The notes: generated by a model from the letters alone, not told the origin. A stretch of 5,405 nucleotides of DNA from Thermocladium sp. UBA166 (GCA_002508315.1 DAHE01000046.1:135-5539); one strand, 5' to 3'. Positions 1 through 5,405 are shown, numbered from the stretch's first letter. A program made the numbers and translations.

Positions 1-2
1 TG

Positions 3-389
3 TGGATTAACTCCTCTTCGCCCGTTATAACATCCGTTAAGATAGGCAATTTCACTGCGCCCGTAGAGACGGTCAAGGTCAAGGGGCCTGGCAAATACGT
101 GTTAATTGCCTTGATGTCAGAGAGAAAGATCAAGGTGAACGATGCATTGGGGCTTCCAGTGCCCGATTCGCGGGTAGGGCTTTATTGCAATGGCTACGCA
201 ATAGTCAACGAGAGCGATTATGCAGGTTACGTATATGTGATTATCCCCATTGGCTCTCATTGCTCCATAAGTAGGCCTACCATAGGCATGTACAGCATTG
301 CATTCATTGCGACGGTTATAGTGGTGGCGGTAGTAGTCCTAACGGTAGTGGTTAGGCGGAGCCGAGGAGCACCAAGTGAAAGGCATTAG
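3..389 (+). CDS. C-terminal part of a membrane-anchored surface protein (5' end outside window)
   Basis: The reading frame is open from base 3 to the TAG at 387-389 (128 residues visible). An internal GTG at 99 is not needed as a start, because the frame runs off the left edge. Visible residues about 43-95 (motif KIKVNDALGLPVPDSRVGLY, then GYVYVIIPIG) resemble the beta-sandwich repeats of carboxypeptidase-regulatory or Ig-like domains. In those domains a 'D..G.PV..A.V.L' strand is followed by 'G....IP.G'. Residues about 96-117 form one strongly hydrophobic Ile/Val-rich segment, followed by RRSRG and a short charged tail. This fits a C-terminal anchor with the tail in the cytoplasm and the rest outside. 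N3-S-S, N16-F-T and N69-E-S are potential archaeal N-glycosylation sequons, and C62 and C87 could form a disulfide. The full protein could be a surface-layer, adhesin or binding protein; the function cannot be decided from this fragment. Confidence 0.75.
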   Translation, partial: WINSSSPVITSVKIGNFTAPVETVKVKGPGKYVLIALMSERKIKVNDALGLPVPDSRVGLYCNGYAIVNESDYAGYVYVIIPIGSHCSISRPTIGMYSIAFIATVIVVAVVVLTVVVRRSRGAPSERH

Positions 390-402
390 CTCATTCAACA
401 TG

Positions 403-410
403 TTTATAAA
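403..410 (+). promoter_or_regulatory. TATA box of the small coiled-coil gene
   Basis: The octamer tttataaa is centred about 25-26 bp upstream of the GTG at 432. That is the archaeal distance from TATA box to transcription start, so transcription should begin at or next to the start codon (leaderless mRNA). This argues for GTG 432 over the in-frame TTG at 417, which lies only about 10 bp from the box. The upstream flank is not clearly a purine-rich BRE. Confidence 0.6.
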
Positions 411-431
411 GGGGAATTGCCTTATAATGGC

Positions 432-926
432 GTGAGCAATGAAATAGATATAGAGTCGATAGAGGGGCAGCTCAGGCAAGTGCAGAGAAGCGTTGCGTCG
501 CTGAGCAATGAGTTGGCAAGCGTCAATAAACTGCTCGAGGAGACCAAGGAGTCCATAAAATCACTGGAAAACACGATACAAGCAGGATCTAAGGTGTCCG
601 TCACGGACCTGCTCCGCGAGCTTGCCTACTTGGAAACAGGCCTACTGGCTTATAGGGACCAGATATCCAGGGCCAGCAATCAATTGAGCGGGTTGGTGGC
701 TCAATTATCGAGCACCTCAAATGAATTCAACGAGATAAAGGTAATGATGTTCAGCTCACTGGATGAAATGCGGAACAGCATCGCCACCTATGAGAAGACG
801 ATAAAGGACACATTGATGCTGGTGCAAGAGACTCAGTTGGAACTGCTGAGCAGGATCCGCAGGGTTGAGGATGGACTGGAGCTGTTGAAGTCCTACGTAA
901 TGGAGCACCAGAAACAACAAAAATAA
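432..926 (+). CDS. small all-helical coiled-coil protein, function unknown
   Basis: The product has 164 residues from GTG 432. The frame can be extended to TTG 417, but promoter spacing favours 432 and the extra residues would add the only proline. The protein has no Pro, Cys or Trp. Residues I10, L14, V17, V21, L24, L28, V31, L35, T38, I42, L45 and I49 follow unbroken 3-4 heptad spacing. After a short break around AGSKVS (51-56), a second register runs 64, 67, 71, 74, 78, 81, 85, 88, 92, 95, 99, 102, 106. A third runs 138, 142, 145, 149, 152, 156. There is no signal peptide, membrane segment or nucleotide-binding motif, so a cytoplasmic parallel coiled coil or helical bundle is expected. The next gene, 27 bp on, encodes a longer coiled coil, which suggests a partner. 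Among known Thermoproteales proteins, the crenactin-associated arcadins include coiled coils, but no crenactin is present here and identity to an arcadin is not shown. Confidence is high for the gene and low for any function. Confidence 0.85.
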   Translation: MSNEIDIESIEGQLRQVQRSVASLSNELASVNKLLEETKESIKSLENTIQAGSKVSVTDLLRELAYLETGLLAYRDQISRASNQLSGLVAQLSSTSNEFNEIKVMMFSSLDEMRNSIATYEKTIKDTLMLVQETQLELLSRIRRVEDGLELLKSYVMEHQKQQK

Positions 927-932
927 TATATA
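924..932 (+). promoter_or_regulatory. TATA box of the long coiled-coil gene, overlapping the upstream stop codon
   Basis: The sequence taatatata is centred about 26 bp upstream of ATG 954 and is preceded by an A-rich, BRE-like acaaaaa. Its first three bases are the TAA stop of the preceding coiled-coil gene. The long gene can therefore be transcribed on its own as a leaderless message, although read-through from the first gene remains possible. Confidence 0.65.
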
Positions 933-953
933 CCCTGTCAGATATATCAAATT

Positions 954-2294
954 ATGTCGTTGTTGGGGGGAGGAGGAAAGAAGGCAGAGCAAGCCATTAG
1001 TAACATATTGCAACGGCTGGAGATGATAGACAAATCGCTCAGCCAGCAGAATCAAACCATGAACGTGGAGCTGGGCAATATAAGAAAGATAATACAGGGA
1101 TTAGCGATAGATCTCGACAGGATCAATAAGTCCATACAGGACTCAATGAAGCTTGTTAGGGACGCGATAAGCGAGGAGACGAGTAGGTTAGGTGAATTGA
1201 ATCAATTATACAAGCAATTCGCGGCCACCTCCGACACCTTATCAAACTCCCTTATGCAGACCTTGAATAAATCGGATGAATTGATAAACTCCATTGGGAA
1301 GTACGTCTCGGAGGTCCAGGCGCAGTTGGATAACGTGAGGAATGCATTGAACAGCGTAAGCCCAACTCTGAGCAGCATAGACATGAAGTTAACTGATGGA
1401 GTGGATAAGTCCACCAAGATAGTAAACGATCTATCCAGGGTCGACGCATTGCTCACAGAGCTCCAATCGATCCATAAGCAATTAATGGATAAGCACTCGG
1501 AGCTAGACGGCAAGTTAATCGAGATATCCGCCAAGGAAGCCCAGCTGAGCGCGCAGGAGGAGGCCATAAAGAACGAGAGGGCGGAGATAGATAGGCAACG
1601 CCAAGAAATAGAGAAGCAGCGCCAGCAGTATGAGCAAGTCACGAAGCTATACTCCGACTTAAGCAGCCTAAGCAATGCGATGGGGTTGTCCATGCAAGAG
1701 CTGACTCAACGGCTTCAAGAATATGGAAGCAAGCTGGCGGAGCTAAATGAGCGCGAGAAGCAGTTGAGGGAGGAGGAGTTGAACTTGAAGTCCCTGGAGA
1801 GGAAGCTGGAGCTAGAGGCAGCCAGGATAGAAACGGAGAACGTGAGGCTGAAGGACTTGAATAAGAGGGAGGAGGAATACAGGCAGCGCGTGGAGGAGCT
1901 GGCGAAGAAGGAAGAGGAGCTTAGGAGGAAGGAGGAATACGTTAACGAAGCCATGAAGGACGTAGAGAGGAAGTCCAATGAATTGAAGGAGGCCGAGGAG
2001 AAGCTCAAGAGGCAGAACGAGGAGATAAAGAGCAAGGAGGAAACGCTAAAGAAACTGGATGAAGAATTAAGCGCGAAGAAGAGGGAATTAGAGCAGAAAC
2101 TAGAGCCACTGTTCACTAGGCTGGTGGAGGAGGAGAGGAAGCTCATCGATTGGGAGAAGCGATTAATGGAGAAGGAACGCGAATTGATGAACTACCAGAG
2201 AGCCCTCGTGGTCAGGGAGGGCGCCTTAATAGAGCTGAGGGAGAGGCTGGAGGAGGAGAAGGAGAAACTCAAGGACTGCAAGGCATCCCAATAA
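954..2294 (+). CDS. long rod-like coiled-coil protein (SMC-arm-like, no ATPase), function unknown
   Basis: The product has 446 residues. ATG 954 is supported by the TATA box 26 bp upstream. The N-terminus has an unusual MSLLGGGGKK. Residues about 11-235 form a Ser/Asn/Leu-rich helical region. A short Gly-containing interruption lies around 239-258 (G244, G258). Residues about 259-440 form a very highly charged Glu/Lys/Arg helix with repeated EEL, KREEE and RKEE motifs. Only two prolines are present (P137, P384), so residues 138-383 could form a nearly continuous helix, and the only cysteine is C442. No Walker A/B, signature or hinge motif, signal peptide or membrane segment is visible. It is therefore not an SMC or Rad50 ATPase, although searches will hit their arms through composition. 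The role could be scaffold, nucleoid, cytoskeletal or cell-division related. Arcadin-4, the long coiled coil linked to crenactin in Thermoproteales, is one untested candidate. The coding strand is strikingly purine-rich, a consequence of GAG/AAG/AGG codons. Confidence 0.9.
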   Translation: MSLLGGGGKKAEQAISNILQRLEMIDKSLSQQNQTMNVELGNIRKIIQGLAIDLDRINKSIQDSMKLVRDAISEETSRLGELNQLYKQFAATSDTLSNSLMQTLNKSDELINSIGKYVSEVQAQLDNVRNALNSVSPTLSSIDMKLTDGVDKSTKIVNDLSRVDALLTELQSIHKQLMDKHSELDGKLIEISAKEAQLSAQEEAIKNERAEIDRQRQEIEKQRQQYEQVTKLYSDLSSLSNAMGLSMQELTQRLQEYGSKLAELNEREKQLREEELNLKSLERKLELEAARIETENVRLKDLNKREEEYRQRVEELAKKEEELRRKEEYVNEAMKDVERKSNELKEAEEKLKRQNEEIKSKEETLKKLDEELSAKKRELEQKLEPLFTRLVEEERKLIDWEKRLMEKERELMNYQRALVVREGALIELRERLEEEKEKLKDCKASQ

Positions 2295-2306
2295 CAACGA
2301 GAAAAA

Positions 2307-2314
2307 TTTAATAT
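2307..2314 (+). promoter_or_regulatory. TATA box of the ferritin-VIT gene
   Basis: The sequence tttaatat is centred about 26-27 bp before ATG 2337 and is preceded by a purine-rich BRE-like gagaaaaa. It lies in the 42-bp gap after the long coiled-coil gene and predicts a separate leaderless transcript. Confidence 0.6.
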
Positions 2315-2336
2315 TCCGGGCAACTATTGAATTCAA

Positions 2337-3431
2337 ATGAATGAAGATCCTAAGAAAATGATTGAGGACTTCTACATAGATGAATTGACGGATCACGAGA
2401 TATACGAGTCATTGGCCGCAATGGAGGGGGACCCCAAGACGAAGGAGATCCTCAAGGAGATAGCCGAGACCGAGGCGAGGCACGCGGAGTATTGGAGGAG
2501 GAAGGCCGATGAAGCCGGGATCAAATTGAGGCGCAGAGTGTCCATGCGCAAGGTATTGCTGTACAAGGTATTGCGGCGATTATTTGGGCTTGGGGTAGTG
2601 CTCAAGCTGCGGGAGAAGGATGAGGAAAACGCCGTCAATATGTACGTGAATGCAAGGATGAAGAGCAACGATCAATCCATGGATCCCATACTGGAGGATG
2701 AAATAATACACGAGGATTACTTCATAGAGGCCGCCACTGGGTTCAGCCAGAGGCTCGGAAACTTGAGGGACACCATTTATGGAATGAGCGATGGATTGGT
2801 CGAAGTTTTATCTGCCATAGCTGGGTTGGTGCCTGTCATAGAGAACCCATTGCTAATAGCGGTGGCGGGTGCCATAGTCGGAATAGCCGGTACGCTGTCC
2901 ATGTCCATCGGTGCCTACCTAGGCACTAAGGCTGAGGAGGACACGGTCAAGCACAGGAATGAGAATGCTAAGCTAGGACTTTCGCTTTTATCCATAGGCG
3001 CATTGAAGGATAAGGCCGTGGAAATGCTAATGAGAAATGGAGTCCCACGAGAGGAGGCGATCGATATGGCGAGCCGGCTTTCCGGCAATACGGAAACCAT
3101 GTATAAATTAATCGCAACGCAGGAAAGGGAGGCCGTGAATGCCACAAAATCGGCCGTGTACACCGGCCTCTCCTACCTCCTGGGCGCGGTGCTCGTCATA
3201 GTTCCATTCCCTACAGTTGGGCTAATCGCCGGCCGCTACATGGCGTTGATAACATCGATTATACTAATGATATTGGCGCAATCCATGTCCGGGCTCGTAA
3301 CGGCCCTTGCCAGCAGCACCAGCATTACCATAAACATGACTAGGAACTCATTGCTCAGCCTAGCCGCCGCTGGAGGAACGTTCCTAATAGGCACTGTGCT
3401 GCACATAGTCGCGCATATATCTGTATTATGA
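2337..3431 (+). CDS. rubrerythrin/ferritin-like domain fused to a VIT1/CCC1-family membrane transporter
   Basis: The product has 364 residues. Residues 1-135 are a four-helix ferritin-like domain with di-iron ligand candidates in the rubrerythrin order: E16 (helix 1), E46-x-x-H49 (helix 2), E96 or E97 (helix 3) and E122-x-x-H125 (helix 4). A basic stretch sits at 64-81. Residues about 143-364 match the VIT1/CCC1 fold. The segment IYGMSDGLVEVLSAIAG (147-163) carries the family's DG motif (D152), and LSMSIGAYLG (187-196) carries the 'MS.G.Y' motif of TM2. A charged cytoplasmic loop (about 197-272) has scattered Glu residues (E200, E201, E209, E229, E239, E240, E253, E263, E265), and three further membrane segments lie at about 273-297, 301-325 and 338-361. 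Five transmembrane helices are usual for VIT. Fusions of this kind (erythrin-VIT; MbfA in alphaproteobacteria is an iron exporter) handle Fe(II) across the membrane. An iron or manganese efflux or oxidative-stress role is inferred. In TM2 an Ala (A193) sits where many VITs have Glu (GEY). The neighbours give no metal-related context. Confidence 0.88.
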   Translation: MNEDPKKMIEDFYIDELTDHEIYESLAAMEGDPKTKEILKEIAETEARHAEYWRRKADEAGIKLRRRVSMRKVLLYKVLRRLFGLGVVLKLREKDEENAVNMYVNARMKSNDQSMDPILEDEIIHEDYFIEAATGFSQRLGNLRDTIYGMSDGLVEVLSAIAGLVPVIENPLLIAVAGAIVGIAGTLSMSIGAYLGTKAEEDTVKHRNENAKLGLSLLSIGALKDKAVEMLMRNGVPREEAIDMASRLSGNTETMYKLIATQEREAVNATKSAVYTGLSYLLGAVLVIVPFPTVGLIAGRYMALITSIILMILAQSMSGLVTALASSTSITINMTRNSLLSLAAAGGTFLIGTVLHIVAHISVL

Positions 3432-3506
3432 GGCAAACCGGCAATAAGCACATCCTGCCTATAACTCAATAAATCGCTGGGCCAATGATTAAGGAGACCG
3501 GCAGAT

Positions 3507-4349
3507 CTAGAGAATGCCATCCCCATCAAGCAAATCTACGAGGCGATGAATGGGGAGGACCAATAGCTTACCGTCTTGACTAGACCTGCCCTTGCTGGTT
3601 ATTATCACAACCCTACTATAGCTAGCATACTGCTTCGCGGGCAGTTTCGGCACGTAATTAGCCATCTTTATCAAGTATCTATTGAATCCAACTATTTCGA
3701 GGTCGTAGAGCTGCATGCCTATGCGAGGGCCAGGAACCACTAAGTACCTCCTCTCTCTGTAGAAGCGCCAAATGTTGTAGAGCACCTCACCCCTAATGCT
3801 GAACCTGACCCCATGCAATCTAACTCCCTCCCTGAGCCTGCCGAGCACCTTGGAGCTCAGCAGCATCTCGTAGTAGGGCGGCCTGCTCGACATGTCTATT
3901 ATGAAGTCGGAACCGCTGGGACTCCTCGGGTCGTAGCTCAACCTAACGGCCCTGAACCGCTCACCCTCACTCTTCTCCGCGTAATTAAGCGATACCGGTA
4001 TCCAAGCCATCCCCACTTTAACTGCGGCGTCAATGGGCTTTCCTTCATGAGTGCCGCACAGCTCCACGCTGAGACCGCTCCGCTCCATTGCCTCCTTAAA
4101 TAGGTACGGCAACGCCCGCCTTAGCTTTGATCTACCCGGCATTGATACCTTGACGTTGCTGAACACCTTACCCATTATCTCACTGGAGTGGAGCTCTATT
4201 ATCTTATCTATCACATCGCCGGTGACGTTAATGCCACGGCTCTCCAATTCCCGTACCTCGCCCGCTATCTCATCTAGTATTGACCCATCGACGTCATCCA
4301 CATCGAATACATTCCTTAAGTGCTTAATGATATCGCTTACATCACTCAT
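3507..4349 (-). CDS. conserved-type hypothetical protein, 280 residues, function unknown
   Basis: ATG at 4349 is the earliest possible start, because the codon immediately upstream in frame is TAA. The stop is TAG at 3507-3509. The protein is soluble, with no signal peptide or membrane helix. Residues about 1-62 form an acidic helical part (DVDDVDG; VRELESRGINVTGDVIDKII). The rest alternates beta strands and helices and is rich in Arg and Tyr, with a single Cys in LCGTHEGKPIDAAVKVG (97-113). The C-terminal third has the strand pattern RYLVVPGPRIG (201-211), DLEIVGFNRYLIKMAN (216-231), RVVIITSKG (246-254) and KLLVLPIHRLVDLL (261-274). This order faintly recalls nuclease-like or Rossmann-like alpha/beta folds such as PD-(D/E)xK. 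The expected catalytic Lys is not convincingly placed, so I do not assign it. Codon use matches the neighbours, so there is no sign of recent transfer. The gene is convergent with the ferritin-VIT gene (75-bp gap) and divergent from the crotonase gene, so the two may share regulation. Confidence 0.8.
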   Translation of the reverse strand: MSDVSDIIKHLRNVFDVDDVDGSILDEIAGEVRELESRGINVTGDVIDKIIELHSSEIMGKVFSNVKVSMPGRSKLRRALPYLFKEAMERSGLSVELCGTHEGKPIDAAVKVGMAWIPVSLNYAEKSEGERFRAVRLSYDPRSPSGSDFIIDMSSRPPYYEMLLSSKVLGRLREGVRLHGVRFSIRGEVLYNIWRFYRERRYLVVPGPRIGMQLYDLEIVGFNRYLIKMANYVPKLPAKQYASYSRVVIITSKGRSSQDGKLLVLPIHRLVDLLDGDGIL

Positions 4350-4378
4350 TTAACTTTCCATGTTACTGGTTCCTCCCT

Positions 4379-4386
4379 TTTAATCT
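4379..4386 (-). promoter_or_regulatory. probable TATA box of the minus-strand hypothetical gene
   Basis: Read on the minus strand, agattaaa preceded by the A-rich caaaa lies centred about 33 bp upstream of ATG 4349. With the usual 26-bp spacing this predicts a short leader of about 7 nt. A purine-rich gggagg also lies upstream, but it is about 20 nt from the ATG, too far for a ribosome-binding site and probably upstream of the transcription start. Confidence 0.4.
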
Positions 4387-4395
4387 TTTTGGGCT

Positions 4396-4428
4396 GGGGA
4401 GCGGAAGACCCCCTCCCGCGAGAGGGAG
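4396..4428. other. GC-rich tandem-hairpin island between divergent promoters
   Basis: Two small inverted repeats sit directly next to each other: GGGG (4396-4399) with CCCC (4409-4412), then CTCCC (4413-4417) with GGGAG (4424-4428) and the 6-base loop gcgaga. The island lies between the two oppositely facing TATA-like boxes, so it would not be in either predicted mRNA. It could be a regulator-binding site or part of a small RNA. The pairings are short and could arise from GC richness alone. Confidence 0.3.
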
Positions 4429-4452
4429 CGGCTGGAACAGGGACGGAAACGC

Positions 4453-4461
4453 ATTAATTTA
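4453..4461 (+). promoter_or_regulatory. TATA box of the crotonase gene
   Basis: The sequence attaattta is centred about 25 bp upstream of GTG 4482 and is preceded by purine-rich ggaaac. This spacing supports a leaderless transcript and GTG 4482 as the true start. The nearby ATG at 4475 is in another frame that soon reaches a stop. Confidence 0.55.
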
Positions 4462-4481
4462 CGGCGCTAGCGAAATGTATT

Positions 4482-5231
4482 GTGAAATCAGTGGAACTGG
4501 ACTCAATAAACGGCATTAGCGTGATATATCTAAACAGACCCGAGAAGCGTAACTCATTTAATTCAGAAATGATAGGCGAGACGATTACCTTAATAAAGAA
4601 GGAGTGCGCCGAGGCCCGCGGGATAGTGCTGACCGGCAGGACTTACTTCTCGGCCGGTCTAGATCTCGAAGAGATATATGGCTTCTCAACGCTGGAGCAG
4701 GCAAGCAAGTACTTCGATTCATTGAAGGAATTAGTGGAGACCATAACCGCGTGCGAGAAGCCCGTGGTGGCATTCGTCAACGACTCAGCGTATGGATTCG
4801 CCGTGGAGCTGCTCTACTTCATGGATAGGGTAATAGCCGTGGACTCCGCCAGATTCTCGCTGCCTGGGGTAAAGTACGGCATAGTTCCCGTCACGCCCGC
4901 CTTCTCACGCGTGCTTGGACTGTGGGGCAGGGCATTGCTGGATCCATCATTCTCCATGGATGCCAGAGACGCCGCTCGCCTAGGGTTAGTCAATGAGGTG
5001 GTGGACTCCATTGACTCCGGATACAAGGCCTCCCTGAATGCCGTGGAGAGGCTGAGCTCCATACCTGGCGACTCTTTCAAACTCTTCAAGCTATTGATGG
5101 TGGGCAGCTTGGTGCTGGATGCCATGCCTAGGGAGGAGGCGTTGGTGAGGGAATTGGCGAAGCACGTAATAAAGCCCGAAATCAAAGGCAGGCTGGAGGA
5201 ATTCATCAATAGGAGGAAGAGGGGAAAGTGA
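4482..5231 (+). CDS. enoyl-CoA hydratase/isomerase (crotonase) family protein, divergent
   Basis: The product has 249 residues, close to the usual 250-270 of single-domain crotonases. It starts with GTG 4482, which is placed by its TATA box. The N-terminal strand VIYLNRPEKRNSFN (14-27) is the classic family motif. IVLTGRTYFSAGLDLEE (48-64) supplies the first oxyanion-hole peptide at A58. AFVNDSAYGFAVELLYFMDR (97-116) aligns with the usual 'NG.A.GGG.EL...D' segment. RFSLPGVKYGIVPV (124-137) aligns with 'F..PE..LG..P'. By comparison with rat mitochondrial enoyl-CoA hydratase, the first catalytic Glu (E144) corresponds to E109 and is kept. The second (E164) corresponds to G129 and is lost, and the oxyanion Gly141 corresponds to F106. 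It probably binds an acyl-CoA in the cytoplasm. Hydration is doubtful, and isomerase, hydrolase or another crotonase chemistry is possible. No other fatty-acid or CoA gene is in the window to indicate the substrate. Confidence 0.88.
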   Translation: MKSVELDSINGISVIYLNRPEKRNSFNSEMIGETITLIKKECAEARGIVLTGRTYFSAGLDLEEIYGFSTLEQASKYFDSLKELVETITACEKPVVAFVNDSAYGFAVELLYFMDRVIAVDSARFSLPGVKYGIVPVTPAFSRVLGLWGRALLDPSFSMDARDAARLGLVNEVVDSIDSGYKASLNAVERLSSIPGDSFKLFKLLMVGSLVLDAMPREEALVRELAKHVIKPEIKGRLEEFINRRKRGK

Positions 5232-5331
5232 TGCCAGAGCAACACGAGCCATCCAGCTCCACTCCATGAAATGAATACCCCCAGCCTTCCCCAGCATTGC
5301 CGCGATTAATGATAAATCAATGACAAGCCTC

Positions 5332-5343
5332 GCCCTTAAGGGC
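5332..5343. repeat. 12-bp perfect palindrome downstream of the crotonase gene
   Basis: The sequence gcccttaagggc is its own reverse complement. It lies in the 174-bp tail of the window (5232-5405), about 100 bp after the crotonase stop and about 15-25 bp after an A/T-rich patch (5304-5317, gattaatgataaat) that could be a TATA box for a transcript leaving the window. It could be an operator or have no role. The rest of this tail shows no gene I can support. Confidence 0.35.
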
Positions 5344-5405
5344 CGGGGTAGGGTTTTAGACCATAGCCCTCCAAATCATGGCCTCGGCGACCGTTGGTTA
5401 ACCAT

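Noticed and set aside
417..431. TTG at 417 as the start of the small coiled-coil gene
   Set aside because: It lies only about 10 bp after the TATA box, which would put it upstream of the expected transcription start. GTG 432 fits the 26-bp spacing.
1715..2146. Long minus-strand open frame rich in Ser, Leu and Phe opposite the long coiled-coil gene
   Set aside because: It is the antisense reading of GAG/AAG/AGG-rich coiled-coil codons, which gives Ser/Leu/Phe runs. It has low complexity and no promoter or domain.
954..2294. Annotation of the long coiled coil as SMC, Rad50 or a chemotaxis receptor
   Set aside because: Walker motifs, an ABC signature and membrane segments are all absent. The resemblance is only the general coiled-coil composition.
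3431..3506. Possible terminator or small RNA in the convergent gap: AGGCA/TGCCT stem (3431-3435 with 3456-3460) and the repeated accggca (3437, 3497)
   Set aside because: The stem is 5 bp with a 20-base loop and no T-run follows. The 7-base repeat is short enough to be chance, and no C/D box or tRNA-like pattern was found.
4051..4353. Plus-strand open frames opposite the minus-strand hypothetical gene (also 3813-4103)
   Set aside because: Their composition is not protein-like, there is no suitably placed TATA box, and they lie fully within a better minus-strand gene.
5091..5297. Minus-strand open frames opposite the end of the crotonase gene (also 4814-5245)
   Set aside because: They are antisense shadows of a well-supported crotonase gene with no recognisable motifs.
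5320..5405. Edge frame starting at ATG 5320 as a new gene
   Set aside because: Only 28 codons are visible, none is recognisable, and promoter spacing is wrong. It is kept as a low-interest observation and not annotated as a gene.

Overview
The window reads as chromosomal DNA of a crenarchaeon, most likely a thermophilic member of the Thermoproteales. The direct signs are heavy use of AGG for Arg and ATA for Ile, GTG starts, the absence of Shine-Dalgarno motifs before most genes, and TATA-like boxes about 25-27 bp upstream of the start codons. That spacing is the archaeal leaderless-mRNA pattern. A relative of Caldivirga, Vulcanisaeta or Thermocladium is an impression from overall gene style, not something the sequence proves. 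No rRNA, tRNA, CRISPR array, insertion sequence or integrase was found.

Layout: (1) 3-389 (+) is the C-terminal end of a surface protein with a small beta-sandwich-like domain, possible N-glycosylation sites and a C-terminal membrane anchor. (2) 432-926 (+) is a 164-residue protein, proline-free and almost entirely coiled coil. (3) 954-2294 (+) is a 446-residue rod-like coiled-coil protein. It follows closely, but a TATA box overlapping the stop codon of gene 2 gives it its own promoter. (4) 2337-3431 (+) is a fusion of a rubrerythrin/ferritin-like di-iron domain to a VIT1/CCC1 membrane domain, a predicted iron (or manganese) handling transporter. (5) 3507-4349 (-) is a 280-residue soluble protein that I do not recognise, convergent with gene 4. 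(6) 4482-5231 (+) is a divergent enoyl-CoA hydratase/isomerase (crotonase) family protein that shares a 132-bp divergent promoter region with gene 5. The last 174 bases hold no gene I can support.

The genes do not form one obvious pathway, and nearly every one has its own promoter-like box, so this looks like a series of monocistronic units. The most intriguing part is the adjacent pair of dedicated coiled-coil proteins (432-2294). They have no ATPase, DNA-binding or membrane domain, and could be a two-component structural, scaffold or cytoskeleton-associated module. This is inference from architecture and adjacency only.
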